A stretch of DNA of 64,000 bases from Bacteroidota bacterium (GCA_023424015.1 JAFAEM010000006.1:346305-410304); one strand, 5' to 3'. Counted from the stretch's first letter, positions 17,708 to 27,935 are shown. Numbers and translations are program-made. Notes: a model not told the origin generated them from the letters alone.

Positions 17708-19531
17708 ATGACAGCCAGTGAATTTTCAAATATTGCCTCCGGCCTTCCGCAACAACCGGGCATTTACAAATATTTTGATTCCGGCAACCAGCTGATATAT
17801 GTTGGCAAAGCGAAAAATATCCGCAAAAGAGTCAACTCTTATTTCACAAAAAATCTCGGCAGTTATAAAACTCACGAATTAGTCCGTCGTATCGACCGCA
17901 TCGAATTCACGATCGTCAGTTCCGAACAGGATGCTTTCCTGTTGGAGAACTCGCTGATCAAGGAATTTCAGCCATTGTTCAACATCAACCTGAAGGACGA
18001 TAAGACTTATCCTTTCATCATTATCAAAAACGAACCTTTTCCCCGCGTATTCCTGACGCGAAAAAAAATCAATGATGGGTCGGAATACCTGGGCCCCTAT
18101 ACCTCGGTAAAAAAAGTACGGGAGTTGATCGAATTCACCCGGCAAACAATACCGCTTCGCAACTGTTCCCTTAATCTTACTGAAAAGAATATTCGGCAAA
18201 AGAAATTCAGGGTATGTCTCGAATATCACCTTGGCAATTGTAAAGGACCATGTGAAGGATACCAGTCACCAGAGGATTACCAGGAAAACATTGGACAACT
18301 CAAGAATCTCTTAAAAGGAAATCTCTCGCCGGTGATCCGGCATTTCAGGGAAGAGATGAAAGGATTTGCTTCCAACCTTCAATTTGAAAAAGCTGAGATA
18401 ACAAAAAAGAAGATTGAATATTTAGAAAACTACCAGGCCCGTTCGGTAGTAGCAAATGCCAAAGCCGGTGATATTGATGTATTCTCGATGGTAAAGGAAA
18501 AAGATTATGCATTTGTGAACTACCTGATGGTCCGCAACGGCACTATCGTACAAACACATACCACACGTGTTGAAACACATCTTGACGAAACACCCGCGGA
18601 GATCCTGGGTTTTACCATCGCACAGCTGCGTGCAACATTTGAAAGCAAGAGCCCGGAGATCGTGGTGCCTTTTCCACCCGACTATCCCGAGACCGATATT
18701 GTGCTGACTGTCCCAAAAGGAGGAGATAAGAAAAAACTGCTCGAATTGTCGGAAAAAAACGCGGGGTATTTTATCGAAGAGCTCCGGAATAAAGAGCGGC
18801 TCAAGCTTTCAAAAAATACGGACCAGATCAAGGTGCTGGAACAATTACAGGCCGACCTGCAACTTCCCGACCTGCCGGTACATATTGAATGCTTCGATAA
18901 TTCCAATTTCCAGGGAAGTTATCCTGTATCGGCCATGGTTTGCTTTAGAAACGGGGTTCCCAGTAAAAAAGACTACCGCCATTTTAATATTAAGACTGTA
19001 GAGGGCATCAATGATTTTGCCTCCATGAAGGAAACTGTTTATAGGCGCTACAGGCGGCTTGTAAAGGAAGATCAGTCCTTTCCTCAATTGGTGATCATCG
19101 ATGGAGGTAAGGGCCAGCTAAGCGCTGCAATCGAAGCTATGGAAGAACTGGGTATAGTGGGTAAAACAACCCTGGTGGGGCTGGCTAAAAATGAAGAAGA
19201 ACTTTTCTTTGCGGGGGACAAAGAATCGTTGAAGTTGCCGTACAATAGTCCCTCACTCCGATTGATACGAAGTATAAGAGATGAAGTACACAGGTTCGGC
19301 ATTAGTTTTCACCGTCAAAAACGAAGCAAGGGCACGTTCAAAAACGAGCTTGAAGATATTCCAGGTATTGGTAAAGCGACAGCTGATATGCTGCTAAAGG
19401 AATATAAATCAGTGAAAAACGTCCGTGAAAAAAGCGTCGAAGAGCTTGAAACAAAAATTGGGAAAGCAAAAGCGCGGCTGGTAGCAGCTTATTTTAGACC
19501 AGAGACAACAGATGAAGAAAAAAGAGAATAA
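17708..19531 (+). CDS. uvrC: Excinuclease ABC subunit C
   Basis: A 607-residue nucleotide excision repair nuclease that cuts on both sides of a lesion with UvrB. Domains in order: GIY-YIG nuclease (GIYKYFDSGNQLIYVGKAKNIRKR, about 19-42), four-cysteine region around CRVCLEYHLGNCKGPC-like residues 170-185, UVR motif (LQFEKAEITKKKIEYL, about 220-238), the RNase H-like second nuclease with IECFDNSNFQG and VIIDGGKGQ, and a C-terminal helix-hairpin-helix (LEDIPGIGKATADMLL). All parts are intact. Confidence 0.97.
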   Translation: MTASEFSNIASGLPQQPGIYKYFDSGNQLIYVGKAKNIRKRVNSYFTKNLGSYKTHELVRRIDRIEFTIVSSEQDAFLLENSLIKEFQPLFNINLKDDKTYPFIIIKNEPFPRVFLTRKKINDGSEYLGPYTSVKKVRELIEFTRQTIPLRNCSLNLTEKNIRQKKFRVCLEYHLGNCKGPCEGYQSPEDYQENIGQLKNLLKGNLSPVIRHFREEMKGFASNLQFEKAEITKKKIEYLENYQARSVVANAKAGDIDVFSMVKEKDYAFVNYLMVRNGTIVQTHTTRVETHLDETPAEILGFTIAQLRATFESKSPEIVVPFPPDYPETDIVLTVPKGGDKKKLLELSEKNAGYFIEELRNKERLKLSKNTDQIKVLEQLQADLQLPDLPVHIECFDNSNFQGSYPVSAMVCFRNGVPSKKDYRHFNIKTVEGINDFASMKETVYRRYRRLVKEDQSFPQLVIIDGGKGQLSAAIEAMEELGIVGKTTLVGLAKNEEELFFAGDKESLKLPYNSPSLRLIRSIRDEVHRFGISFHRQKRSKGTFKNELEDIPGIGKATADMLLKEYKSVKNVREKSVEELETKIGKAKARLVAAYFRPETTDEEKRE

Positions 19532-19538
19532 AAAAAAT

Positions 19539-19569
19539 GGGGCCAGGATAGAAATCCAGCCCCGTTTTT
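19539..19569 (+). terminator. uvrC terminator
   Basis: GGGGC/GCCCC arms extended by GGAT/ATCC with a small bulge, followed by TTTTT. It starts 8 bp after the uvrC stop. Confidence 0.7.
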
Positions 19570-19689
19570 AAAATCCAATATCCTATGAAAAACCGAAACG
19601 AAAATACAACTATTTTTCTATTATCCTATATCTGTTATAGGATTTTTTTAATTTTTTTTAAGTGATTAATTGTTAAGATGTTGCTAATA

Positions 19690-19717
19690 AAAAAGCCCCT
19701 ATTTCAAGGGGCTTTTT
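19690..19717. terminator. Bidirectional terminator after gldN
   Basis: AAAAAGCCCCT and its perfect 11-bp complement around a 6-base loop ATTTCA. A-run on one side and T-run on the other make it work both ways; it closes the gld operon (33 bp from the gldN stop) and backs up the uvrC terminator. Confidence 0.88.
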
Positions 19718-19749
19718 CAATATCTCGCTGAATGTTAGGCTAATAAATG

Positions 19750-20772
19750 TTAGTACGACCAAAGATCCTGCTCGTAATTGAAGAGTTTTTCCTTGATGTT
19801 CTCTCCTTCGAGCAGCGCCAGGATCGGATCTTTAATATAGGACCTGATAGAGCGATTGGCAGCATTCTCGAGGGTAGACTTAACGATGTAGCTGCTGAAC
19901 ATGCGGCTTTCGAAAAGTTCTTCCCAGGTCATCCGACTATTACCCATATTCTTGGGGTTATACACTTCATATTTGGTAAGGATGGGACGCAGATCCGGGT
20001 AATAAACCCAGAATAGAACGGTGCTACCCATTTCCTGTCCATTGGGGAAATACTTGGTTTGAAGTGGTGCCACACCCAGGATACGGCAGAAATAACGGCT
20101 GGCCTCGCGGTCAAACACCCATTCCTCCTTTAAAGCGATCTTTGTTACGCTACCCGGATCGAAGCTGGCCCTGGTCACCCGGTACTGAATGATCTTATTG
20201 ATATCATTAGGATCGGTAACAGGAACCGTATCGGCCGAGCCGACTGTCTGCTGTTGGATTTCACCCACCGTCTTTGGTGTGGAGAACCTGTCATCAGCAA
20301 ATGCAGTAACCTCACCAGTGTTCACAGCCCTAAGCAGGATATTTACAAAGATCTCGGATCCGTTATCTCCCTCAGCGGCATAACGGAAAGGCTGGTTCAG
20401 CTTTTCCCTGAGATCGAGTTCGCGCCATACTTTTTCAGCAAAAAGGGCGTCATCAGCACGCAGGTGCTCATATGGCAGGGGTGTCCGGGCATTCAGACTG
20501 CTTTTATCATAAGCGTTATCATTACGCAGTGATTTTTTTACAGTTGTGTCGCTCATCCCTGAAGAGTCCACCACGATCGGAATATTACCGTAAGGATTAT
20601 AATTCGTTGGTTGTGTGTTGTTATTGTTCTGCTGTTGTTGCTGCGTCGGCGGCTGATTGGCCGGAGGATTCCTCCTTCTGCCCGAACGCTGTGCCTGAAC
20701 ACTATCCGCAATTATCGCCGCAAAAAATAACGACAGCCCCGCTTTTAGAACAATACTTTTCATCGTTGTCAT
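19750..20772 (-). CDS. gldN: Gliding motility / type IX secretion protein GldN (PorN)
   Basis: A 340-residue exported protein with a signal peptide ending at VQAQ. A low-complexity linker (RRRNPPANQPPTQQQQQNNNN...) follows, then the GldN domain with RADDALFAEKVWRELDLREKLNQPFRY, IKYRVTR-like strands, ALKEEWVFDREASRYFCRILG and VYYPDLRPILTKYEVYNP. GldN/PorN forms the periplasmic ring with GldK beneath the outer membrane in the type IX system. ATG choices at 20772 and three codons downstream are equivalent. The start follows the gldM stop by two bases. Confidence 0.95.
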   Translation of the reverse strand: MTTMKSIVLKAGLSLFFAAIIADSVQAQRSGRRRNPPANQPPTQQQQQNNNNTQPTNYNPYGNIPIVVDSSGMSDTTVKKSLRNDNAYDKSSLNARTPLPYEHLRADDALFAEKVWRELDLREKLNQPFRYAAEGDNGSEIFVNILLRAVNTGEVTAFADDRFSTPKTVGEIQQQTVGSADTVPVTDPNDINKIIQYRVTRASFDPGSVTKIALKEEWVFDREASRYFCRILGVAPLQTKYFPNGQEMGSTVLFWVYYPDLRPILTKYEVYNPKNMGNSRMTWEELFESRMFSSYIVKSTLENAANRSIRSYIKDPILALLEGENIKEKLFNYEQDLWSY

Positions 20773-20774
20773 TT

Positions 20775-22304
20775 TTATTTAATATAATAAACTAATGAGG
20801 GCAGCTTTTGGCTTCTTCCATCCGGGCCAGTAGCATAGATCTCGTCAATCATAACGGTTTTACCCGGCTTTAAATTGTTCAGGATCCTTCTGGCCTGGTC
20901 GCTCCAGGTATTACCGGTGCAGCTTGCATCGTCGATATAGCCATCGTCGGTGTCGGCACTGATCGTAAACCTGGTCACTTTGTACTGCAGTTCAAAAGGA
21001 AAATCTTTAACACCCGCACCGATACCTGCCTGTGCCTTGAATGCACCTGCCGGTACGTTGGCACCACTCTCGTAAGTACCAACTACAGCTATAGGCCTTG
21101 GGATGGTCCTTACCCTGAACTGAGATACACCTGCAACTTTACCATCAACTGTAACAGTGATCTTACAATCATCAGTTACAGAGTTGACACGGGCAATGTA
21201 TTTACCACTACCGCCGGCCTGTACAAGGCTACCGTTGCTGATAGAGGCTTTGATCCTGTCGTCACCTGCGCCACTCGCGGCAATGGTAACCGGGTTGTCA
21301 ACACCAATATACAGCACGTTCATTTTATCAAGTGCTATCGAGGCGTTGGCCTGACCAACTTTATACTCGATGTCTTTTTTGATCACCTGGGGATTACCTT
21401 CCTGGTCAGTATAATTAATCACTACAGGAACGGTATGAGCACCAATGCCGCCACCGGGTAATTTAGTACTAACAGTACCATCAGGGCCTACGGTCATGGC
21501 TTTACCACCGACTGTGATCGTTGGTTTGGCACCGGTACTGAAAGCACCAACACCAGCAGTGATCTCCAGTTCCTGTCCCGGCATGAGGTAGGTTGCATTC
21601 TGACCCACAATAGCGGCATAGGTATCGAAACGTACAGCTACTTCACCCACTTTGTTGTGGCAGGCCTGTACCAGCCTGTTCTCCGATGTTTTCACATCGT
21701 TCTGGAATTTGCTGAGAATTGTCAACGCTGCCACGGTAGGAACCATGTGGAAGTAAGCACCTTCCCATGTTTTACCAGCTTTGTTCTTACTGCTGGGTTT
21801 ATCCAGGCTGATCGGCAATGAAGTTTCAAACTCTTTCTTTAATTCCGGGTCCACACTCAGAACATCAGTCTTGAATTTGGCCAGCGCTGCCAACAGTTTC
21901 GGACCTTCTTTTTTCTCGATCATGATCCGGGTAGCGATATCAAGGTTGTCTTCCTTGAATTTCTGATCCGCGTTGTTGGGATCGCCACCAGCTTCACGAA
22001 GGATCTGGTCTTTTAATGACTGGATATAAGAGAAAATTGTTTTACTATGATTTTGTATTTGCTGTGCTTTTGGATACCATATCTGCGCTTTGGTAGCCGT
22101 TGCAGGATCAGTAGTCTTTTGCTGCAACGAAGCCATGATAGTAGTCGTAGATTTATCTACGGTAGAGTTGGTATTCTCCAAGCTTTTATTCACCGTCTTA
22201 AAGGCATTCAGGATCTCAGATGATACGTTCAAAGCCAGCAGTGCTGTAAGAACGAGATACATCATGTTGATCATTTTCTGCCGCGGCTCACGAGGTAAAG
22301 CCAT
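20775..22304 (-). CDS. gldM: Gliding motility / type IX secretion motor protein GldM (PorM)
   Basis: A 509-residue protein with a short cytoplasmic start (MALPREPRQK), one membrane helix (about 11-30, MINMMYLVLTALLALNVSS) and a long periplasmic part made of a helical first domain followed by three beta domains, as in GldM structures known for the family. With GldL it forms the proton-driven rotary motor that powers type IX secretion and gliding. Starts 90 bp after gldL. Confidence 0.96.
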   Translation of the reverse strand: MALPREPRQKMINMMYLVLTALLALNVSSEILNAFKTVNKSLENTNSTVDKSTTTIMASLQQKTTDPATATKAQIWYPKAQQIQNHSKTIFSYIQSLKDQILREAGGDPNNADQKFKEDNLDIATRIMIEKKEGPKLLAALAKFKTDVLSVDPELKKEFETSLPISLDKPSSKNKAGKTWEGAYFHMVPTVAALTILSKFQNDVKTSENRLVQACHNKVGEVAVRFDTYAAIVGQNATYLMPGQELEITAGVGAFSTGAKPTITVGGKAMTVGPDGTVSTKLPGGGIGAHTVPVVINYTDQEGNPQVIKKDIEYKVGQANASIALDKMNVLYIGVDNPVTIAASGAGDDRIKASISNGSLVQAGGSGKYIARVNSVTDDCKITVTVDGKVAGVSQFRVRTIPRPIAVVGTYESGANVPAGAFKAQAGIGAGVKDFPFELQYKVTRFTISADTDDGYIDDASCTGNTWSDQARRILNNLKPGKTVMIDEIYATGPDGRSQKLPSLVYYIK

Positions 22305-22395
22305 GATGATTGGTTTTTAATTGTGTTAATGGTGACTTTAAAAAAATCCAGGATACGGGATATCAATTTTAAAATTTAAAACGAACCCTCTGTTA

Positions 22396-23220
22396 TTATT
22401 GCTTAGACCCTTGCATTGCGCTGAGCATATTGCCATACACATTGTTCAGGCGGCCGAGGTTATTGGCCAGTTGAGCAATTTGCTCTTTCGCTTTCTGAGC
22501 GTCCTGTACACTTCCCTGCATTGCTTCAGAAGCCTGTGTCAGGTTGCTATAGAATTTGTTCATTGCTTTCAGGTGATTGTTGGTATCCTGCAATTCCAGC
22601 TCATACATTGTGTTGAGCGATGACAGGTTTTTGGTCAATACCGTAACCTGGTCGTGGAACTGTTTGGTGCCTTCAGCAGCATGATTAAAATGCTGGATGC
22701 TGTTGGCAGCGCCGAGGTACGCTTCTTTCATTGTACCCAGGGCATTTGCAGCTTCCTTGGTCTTTGCTGTATAGTCACCAGTAGCGGCTACCACATCGGT
22801 GATATCAGACATTTTATCTACGGTACCGCCTAATTTTTTGAAACCCTCGCTGAGACGTCCCAGGTTGGCAGGAGTGATATCAGCTTCACGAAGCATATCA
22901 TCCAGTTTGTTCAATGCGGGATTACCTGAATTGCCAGAAGCCAGCGTAAGTGGTGTTGGTTTAAAGTTGGGATCGAGGTCAGGGTGTGTGTTGATCTCAG
23001 GGAAATAACGTTGCCAGTGTGGCTCTTCTGGTGGTTCCACCAGGAATGCCATCACAAGGAATACCACTGCTTCGGCGATAAGACCAACCATGATCGCATA
23101 GTCAGCGCCTTGCCAGTGAAGGATTTTCATCATTGCCGCGAAGATCACCACTGCAGCAAAAAAGCTGAAGAGGAAATTCAGGACGATCTGTCCGTTCTTT
23201 GTTTTGAAATACTTACGCAT
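22396..23220 (-). CDS. gldL: Gliding motility / type IX secretion motor protein GldL (PorL)
   Basis: A 274-residue inner membrane protein. Two helices (about 13-31 and 42-60) carry the KILHW motif and Glu50 (in GLIAEAVVF), the position of the proton-path glutamate in GldL motors. The long C-terminal cytoplasmic part is helical with coiled-coil character (heptads through residues 110-270) and ends in a glutamine-rich helix. It forms a pentamer around a GldM dimer in known systems. It lies between gldK and gldM, 106 bp after gldK. Confidence 0.96.
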   Translation of the reverse strand: MRKYFKTKNGQIVLNFLFSFFAAVVIFAAMMKILHWQGADYAIMVGLIAEAVVFLVMAFLVEPPEEPHWQRYFPEINTHPDLDPNFKPTPLTLASGNSGNPALNKLDDMLREADITPANLGRLSEGFKKLGGTVDKMSDITDVVAATGDYTAKTKEAANALGTMKEAYLGAANSIQHFNHAAEGTKQFHDQVTVLTKNLSSLNTMYELELQDTNNHLKAMNKFYSNLTQASEAMQGSVQDAQKAKEQIAQLANNLGRLNNVYGNMLSAMQGSKQ

Positions 23221-23326
23221 GAGGGTTCGTTTTTATAGTTTATTAAATTTTAATAAGAACGATAAGGGAATAAAAAAAATTGTATGAAAAAAGAGGTCGC
23301 AGAAAAATACCTCTTTATGAAAGTTT

Positions 23327-24637
23327 TTATCTGCGACGTCCTTTTTGTGGAGCAGCTGGTAAGTCAATTACGCTGCGGAAACCTATGTAAGATTTGGCTG
23401 AATCCTGGTATTCATAAGTACTGGTACCGGTTTGCAGGTAATAACCTACATCTTTCCAGCTACCACCACGAATGATTTTACGTTTCATCAGCGGGGGATC
23501 ATCATCTTTTGCATTCCAGCGAACATCGGGGTTCATATCATGCTGGAAGTTGTTGCGGCCTTCGTAATAGATCGAAGAAGTCCACTCGGCCACGTTACCC
23601 GACATACAATAAAGTCCGAAATCATTTGGCCAGTATGCATCAGCACGCACGGTATAGAAACCACCATCTTCGGGATAGTTACCACGACCGGGTTTGAAGT
23701 TGGCCATCAAACAGCCTTTTTTGTTACGCAGGTAATAGTTACCCCAGGGGAACATCGACTGTGAACGTCCGCCTCTTGCTGCATATTCCCACTGGGCTTC
23801 TGTAGGCAGGCGGAAATCAGATTCCTGGGTTCTTTTCTTACTATCCAGGTATGCATTCAGGTAGTGTGTTCTCCATTCGCAGAACGCAGTTGCCTGTTTC
23901 CAGCTCACACCCACTACAGGATAATTTCCAAATGCGGGGTGAGAGAAATAACGCTTTGTCATTGGTTCGTTATAAGAATACGCGAAATCGCGGATCCATA
24001 CCAATGTATCAGGATAGATCGGAATATCTTTTTTAATGATAAACTTAGAACGGGAGATACCGGCGTTTTCCTTTTTAGCGGCTTCCTTCAGATCGAAGAT
24101 CTCGGAATGATAAAGAAGCTTGGAAGCGTCGATCTCCTTTTTACCAAAGATTCTTTCTTCGGGTGAAAGGATCAGATCGGTATTGCCGAGTGCTTCAACA
24201 GTCTTGGGATCATCCCATTTCAGTTGCTTCATAGCAGCCCAGTCAACGTATTCATTACCATCTGCGCCTGCTTTTACTTTACCCATTTTACGGGCAGCTA
24301 CAGAGTCGCGAACCCAGTATACAAACTGGCGATACTCGTTGTTGGTGATTTCTGTGGCATCCATCCAGAAACCGCTGATCGAAACCGAACGGTTACGTGT
24401 ACTGAACGCATAAGCAGGATCCTCGTCGCTGGGCCCCATGTGAAACGTCCCTTGCGGGATGTACACCATGCCCGGAGGCTTGGGGAGGCTATAGCGGTTA
24501 CCCGGGGCGATACCGTGGACCTGTCCGTCATTAGGCAGACTGCCACCTTTGTTCTTCTTTCCCAGGATTCCACAGCTTGTCAGCATAGCCATGCAGGCAA
24601 CTGTAAGGAATGCGTAGTTAAGGTTTTTCATTTTCAT
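23327..24637 (-). CDS. gldK: Gliding motility / type IX secretion lipoprotein GldK (PorK)
   Basis: A 436-residue outer membrane lipoprotein (start MKMKNLNYAFL, lipobox LTSC) with a formylglycine-generating-enzyme/sulfatase-modifying fold: GMVYIPQGTFHMGPSDED, a FWMDATEITNNEYRQFVYWV block, PVVGVSWKQATAFCEWRT, LPTEAQWEYAARGG and the C-terminal KIIRGGSWKD. GldK uses the fold structurally, forming the periplasmic ring with GldN. A longer frame upstream would add 16 residues before the signal peptide and is rejected. First gene of gldKLMN; no porP/sprF gene precedes it. Confidence 0.95.
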   Translation of the reverse strand: MKMKNLNYAFLTVACMAMLTSCGILGKKNKGGSLPNDGQVHGIAPGNRYSLPKPPGMVYIPQGTFHMGPSDEDPAYAFSTRNRSVSISGFWMDATEITNNEYRQFVYWVRDSVAARKMGKVKAGADGNEYVDWAAMKQLKWDDPKTVEALGNTDLILSPEERIFGKKEIDASKLLYHSEIFDLKEAAKKENAGISRSKFIIKKDIPIYPDTLVWIRDFAYSYNEPMTKRYFSHPAFGNYPVVGVSWKQATAFCEWRTHYLNAYLDSKKRTQESDFRLPTEAQWEYAARGGRSQSMFPWGNYYLRNKKGCLMANFKPGRGNYPEDGGFYTVRADAYWPNDFGLYCMSGNVAEWTSSIYYEGRNNFQHDMNPDVRWNAKDDDPPLMKRKIIRGGSWKDVGYYLQTGTSTYEYQDSAKSYIGFRSVIDLPAAPQKGRRR

Positions 24638-24789
24638 ACTCTTGAGGGTATTGGGCCAAAAATATTTAGGTTTATTCTTCACCACAACGTTACAATTTAA
24701 TTTCGTTTGACCAAATCGGGTTTTACGACGTAAATATTCTAACGCATATTAATGATTTTTTATTGCATTAACATAAAATTAATTGACTG

Positions 24790-26910
24790 TCAAGCCCTGT
24801 TTATCAGCGACAAAACACCTGTTACCGACCCCACAGGCCGGGCGCAGGTAAAATTTTTACATACATAAATTGCTGGCCGGGAATAAGCGATTTTTTGAGC
24901 CAGTAAAGCAAATTCCTCATTTTCAGCTTCAGACACCATCAGCACCCGGTGCGGAAGGTATTCTGCAAGCAGTTCGCGGTGGATTCCGGCCACCCCCTCC
25001 GTCCCCAAAATCGCGATTTCGGCCGTGCCGGTTGCCATCTCCAAAAGCAGGCAATTCCACCCCCCAAACGAACCTGGATACCGGGTGATGGCATTTATGA
25101 GTGATTTTACCTGGTCCAGGGCCCGGTTCTTCCAGTCCGGGCGGTCAAAATAAATGGACAATGTGTATAAGTTTGAGGCCATCATGCTGTTTCCTGATGG
25201 CAGCGCACTGTCATACAATTCCTTTTTTCTTACAATCACATCCTGCTGGCCCTCGGGCGTGTAATAGAAAAAGCCTGTTTCCGGCTCGCTGAAATCCCGG
25301 ATCACTCTCTCGGTAATTTCTTTCGCCTTTACCAGCCAGCTCGTATCTCCGGTTACTTCCTGCAACCCGATCAGGGCGCGGATCAAAAAAGCATAGTCGT
25401 CTAGGAATGCAGGGAATCTTGCCTTCCCGTTCTTCCAGGTGTGATGAAAAACACTGGGACTGTCCGCAGCAAACGCATGTAAAATGAACTGCATATTATT
25501 AATCGCGAGTTGGCGATATTGCTCTTTACCGGTTGCAGCATAAGCCTGGGTATAACCGATGTTCATCAGCGCATTCCAACCGAGAATGATCTTATCATCA
25601 AGTAGTGGCCGGGGACGCTGCGCTCTTCTCGCAAGTAATTTAGCTTTACCATCGTCAAGTAATTTCTTTAACCCGGGCACATCGATATTATGTGAAGCGG
25701 CAAAATCTTCCAGCGACTGCAATACCCGGGGAATATTTTTTGGTGATGGCGGACTTCCTTCTGTCCAGTTGCCATGCTCGCTAATATCATAGTAGGCACA
25801 AAACAGCGTTGCGTCATTGCCCAAAATTTCTTCTACCTCTTTTTTTTGCCACACATAAAACTTACCCTCTTCGCCTTCGCTATCGGCATCAAGCGCTGAA
25901 TAAAATCCAAACCCGGGATGCATAAGTTCTCTTTCTACAAATGCAAGCGTATCAAAGATCACCTGGCTGTATTTTTCATTGCGGGTCAACTGAAAAGCTT
26001 CTGATAAAACCGATACCAGCAAGGCATTATCATATAGCATTTTTTCAAAATGCGGCACCAGCCATTCAGTGTCGGTAGAATAGCGTGCAAAGCCGCCGCC
26101 CACCTGGTCATAGATACCTCCATCGATCATTTTATCGAGTGACAACAATGCCTGCCGCAGACCAGCTTCTTTCTCATTTTTATCGTTGGTATTATCATCC
26201 AAAATTGAATCTCTTTGAATATTTTTTGCATATTGGTGACGCAATAAGAACCGGATGGAAAATGTCTGTGGAAACTTCGGCGCTCTTCCAAAACCACCCC
26301 ATTCCTTATCCGCCGTCTTCATCAGGTTTTCCATAGCGGTGTGCACATTGGCGGGAGAAAAGACATCGCCTGCTGCACCAGGGTTCTGCAAGCCAAAAGA
26401 ATTTGATTGCAGGAGATGCGCAGTCAGGTTTTCAGCCTGTGTGTCGATCTCTTCCCGTTTGTTGTAGAAAGCATCGCTAACCGCTTTCAATATTTCATTC
26501 CACGATGCCCTGTTGTAAGCCCGCACCGGTGGAAAATAAGTACCACCATAGAATGGCTTTGCATCTGGTGTGAGAAAAACATTCAGCGGCCATCCCCCGC
26601 TGCCGGTCATCGCCTGTACCGCGTCCATATATATATGGTCAAGGTCGGGTCTTTCCTCCCGGTCTATTTTGATGTTGATGAAATGCTCGTTCATGATCGC
26701 GGCAGTCGCCTCGTTCTCGAAACTCTCCCTTTCCATTACGTGACACCAGTGACAGGCGGCATAGCCGATACTTACAAGTATGGGTTTGTTTTCCTGTTTC
26801 GCTTTTAGCAGGGCCTCATCTCCCCAGGGATACCAGTCCACGGGGTTGTGGGCATGTTGCTGGAGGTACGGACTTGATTCATGAATAAGCCGGTTGATAA
26901 ATGGATGCAT
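24790..26910 (-). CDS. Thioredoxin-domain protein (DUF255/YyaL, SSP411 family)
   Basis: A 706-residue cytoplasmic protein. The N-terminal thioredoxin-like domain has ESSPYLQQHAHNPVDWYPWG and a CHWC site at Cys53/Cys56, followed by the family's NIKIDREERPDLDHIYM and SGGWPLNVFLTPD. The rest is an (alpha/alpha)6 barrel like glycosidases/epimerases with HFEKMLYDNALL and SALDADSEGEEGKFYVW. Homologues exist from bacteria to animals (SPATA20); activity is unknown. Single gene. Confidence 0.93.
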   Translation of the reverse strand: MHPFINRLIHESSPYLQQHAHNPVDWYPWGDEALLKAKQENKPILVSIGYAACHWCHVMERESFENEATAAIMNEHFINIKIDREERPDLDHIYMDAVQAMTGSGGWPLNVFLTPDAKPFYGGTYFPPVRAYNRASWNEILKAVSDAFYNKREEIDTQAENLTAHLLQSNSFGLQNPGAAGDVFSPANVHTAMENLMKTADKEWGGFGRAPKFPQTFSIRFLLRHQYAKNIQRDSILDDNTNDKNEKEAGLRQALLSLDKMIDGGIYDQVGGGFARYSTDTEWLVPHFEKMLYDNALLVSVLSEAFQLTRNEKYSQVIFDTLAFVERELMHPGFGFYSALDADSEGEEGKFYVWQKKEVEEILGNDATLFCAYYDISEHGNWTEGSPPSPKNIPRVLQSLEDFAASHNIDVPGLKKLLDDGKAKLLARRAQRPRPLLDDKIILGWNALMNIGYTQAYAATGKEQYRQLAINNMQFILHAFAADSPSVFHHTWKNGKARFPAFLDDYAFLIRALIGLQEVTGDTSWLVKAKEITERVIRDFSEPETGFFYYTPEGQQDVIVRKKELYDSALPSGNSMMASNLYTLSIYFDRPDWKNRALDQVKSLINAITRYPGSFGGWNCLLLEMATGTAEIAILGTEGVAGIHRELLAEYLPHRVLMVSEAENEEFALLAQKIAYSRPAIYVCKNFTCARPVGSVTGVLSLINRA

Positions 26911-27134
26911 GACGCAAAGTTCGGGGTAAATGCGTTGGTTGGGGAAAGCTATTCAAACGAACGGCGAAAAAGTAAAAAGGCTGTCTAAAAAGTATTTTTA
27001 TTGCCGTTAGAAGGGATGCCGGTAAGAAAAGATCAACTGCAAAACAATGCTTCCCATCTTTTCGTCTTCCCGGGTATTTTATCTTTGAGCACTTTTGATG
27101 CAGCAAATTCTATAAGATAGTATCGCGATTTAAA

Positions 27135-27935
27135 TTATTTCTTCTTAACCGTATCCGCCAGAAACCTGTCAAGAGCTGCCACCATGCTGGGCGCCTGGGG
27201 TTGTGGGGCTTTGATCTCGAGCGTCAGGCCAGCTTCCTCAGCGGCTCTTGTAGTATTGCCACCAAAGGCACCGATCACGGTTCCGTTTTGTTTGTATTTT
27301 GGCACGTTGTCGAACAGGCTTTTGATCCCGCTTGGCGTGAAAAAGCAGATCACATCAAAATGATGGCTGGCCAAAAACTCTTTTACATCATTGCTCTGGG
27401 TGCGATACATAAATGCCAGGGCAAATTCGCAGTTATTGGCCTTTAGCCAGTTTACGATCTCGTTGTCCTGCTGGTTCTCTGAGCATACGTAAAGGAACTT
27501 CTCATTACCCTTATGCTTATTGATGACGTCAAACATACTTTTATTGGTGCCATCGGCGCCATAAAAGACTTTGCGTTTGCGGTAAAGAATAAATTTCTGG
27601 AGATAAAGAGCTACTGCTTCAGTGATACAGAAATACTTGGTATCCTGTGAAACGCTGACCTTCATTTCATCACATGTTCTGAAAAAGTGGTCGATCGCGT
27701 TTCGGCTGGTGAATACAACACCTGTATGGTTTTGGATATCGATCTTTTGTTTTCTGAATTCACGGGCCGGGATTCCTTCGAGACGAATAAAGGGCTGGAA
27801 TTCCAAATCGAGACCATATTTCCGGGAAAGTTCGAAGTATGGCGACTTGTCACTTTCTGGTCTCGGCTGAGTGATCAATATCTTTTGAATCGTTTTGGCC
27901 TGATCGTCGGCCTTTTTGACCCCATTTTTTATCAT
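27135..27935 (-). CDS. hemD: Uroporphyrinogen-III synthase family protein
   Basis: A 266-residue HemD-fold protein (two Rossmann-like domains). Visible marks: KILITQPRPESDKSPYFELSRKYG at the start, GVVFTSRNAIDHFF, LYVCSENQQDN, a bridging FMYRT segment and DVICFFTPSGIKSLF. The enzyme closes hydroxymethylbilane to uroporphyrinogen III. Sequence is divergent, with no other heme gene beside it except hemW 3 kb away, so a non-enzymatic HemD-like role is possible. It follows the DUF4271 gene by 41 bp, an adjacency I recall as frequent in Bacteroidetes. Confidence 0.75.
   Translation of the reverse strand: MIKNGVKKADDQAKTIQKILITQPRPESDKSPYFELSRKYGLDLEFQPFIRLEGIPAREFRKQKIDIQNHTGVVFTSRNAIDHFFRTCDEMKVSVSQDTKYFCITEAVALYLQKFILYRKRKVFYGADGTNKSMFDVINKHKGNEKFLYVCSENQQDNEIVNWLKANNCEFALAFMYRTQSNDVKEFLASHHFDVICFFTPSGIKSLFDNVPKYKQNGTVIGAFGGNTTRAAEEAGLTLEIKAPQPQAPSMVAALDRFLADTVKKK

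Noticed and set aside
23327..24637. Formylglycine-generating enzyme (sulfatase activation)
   Set aside because: The fold is present but the lipoprotein signal and gldLMN neighbours identify GldK, a structural protein.
26911..27134. Promoter TATCTTTG near 27088 on the plus strand
   Set aside because: No plus-strand gene follows it; a chance match to an 8-base consensus with two free positions.
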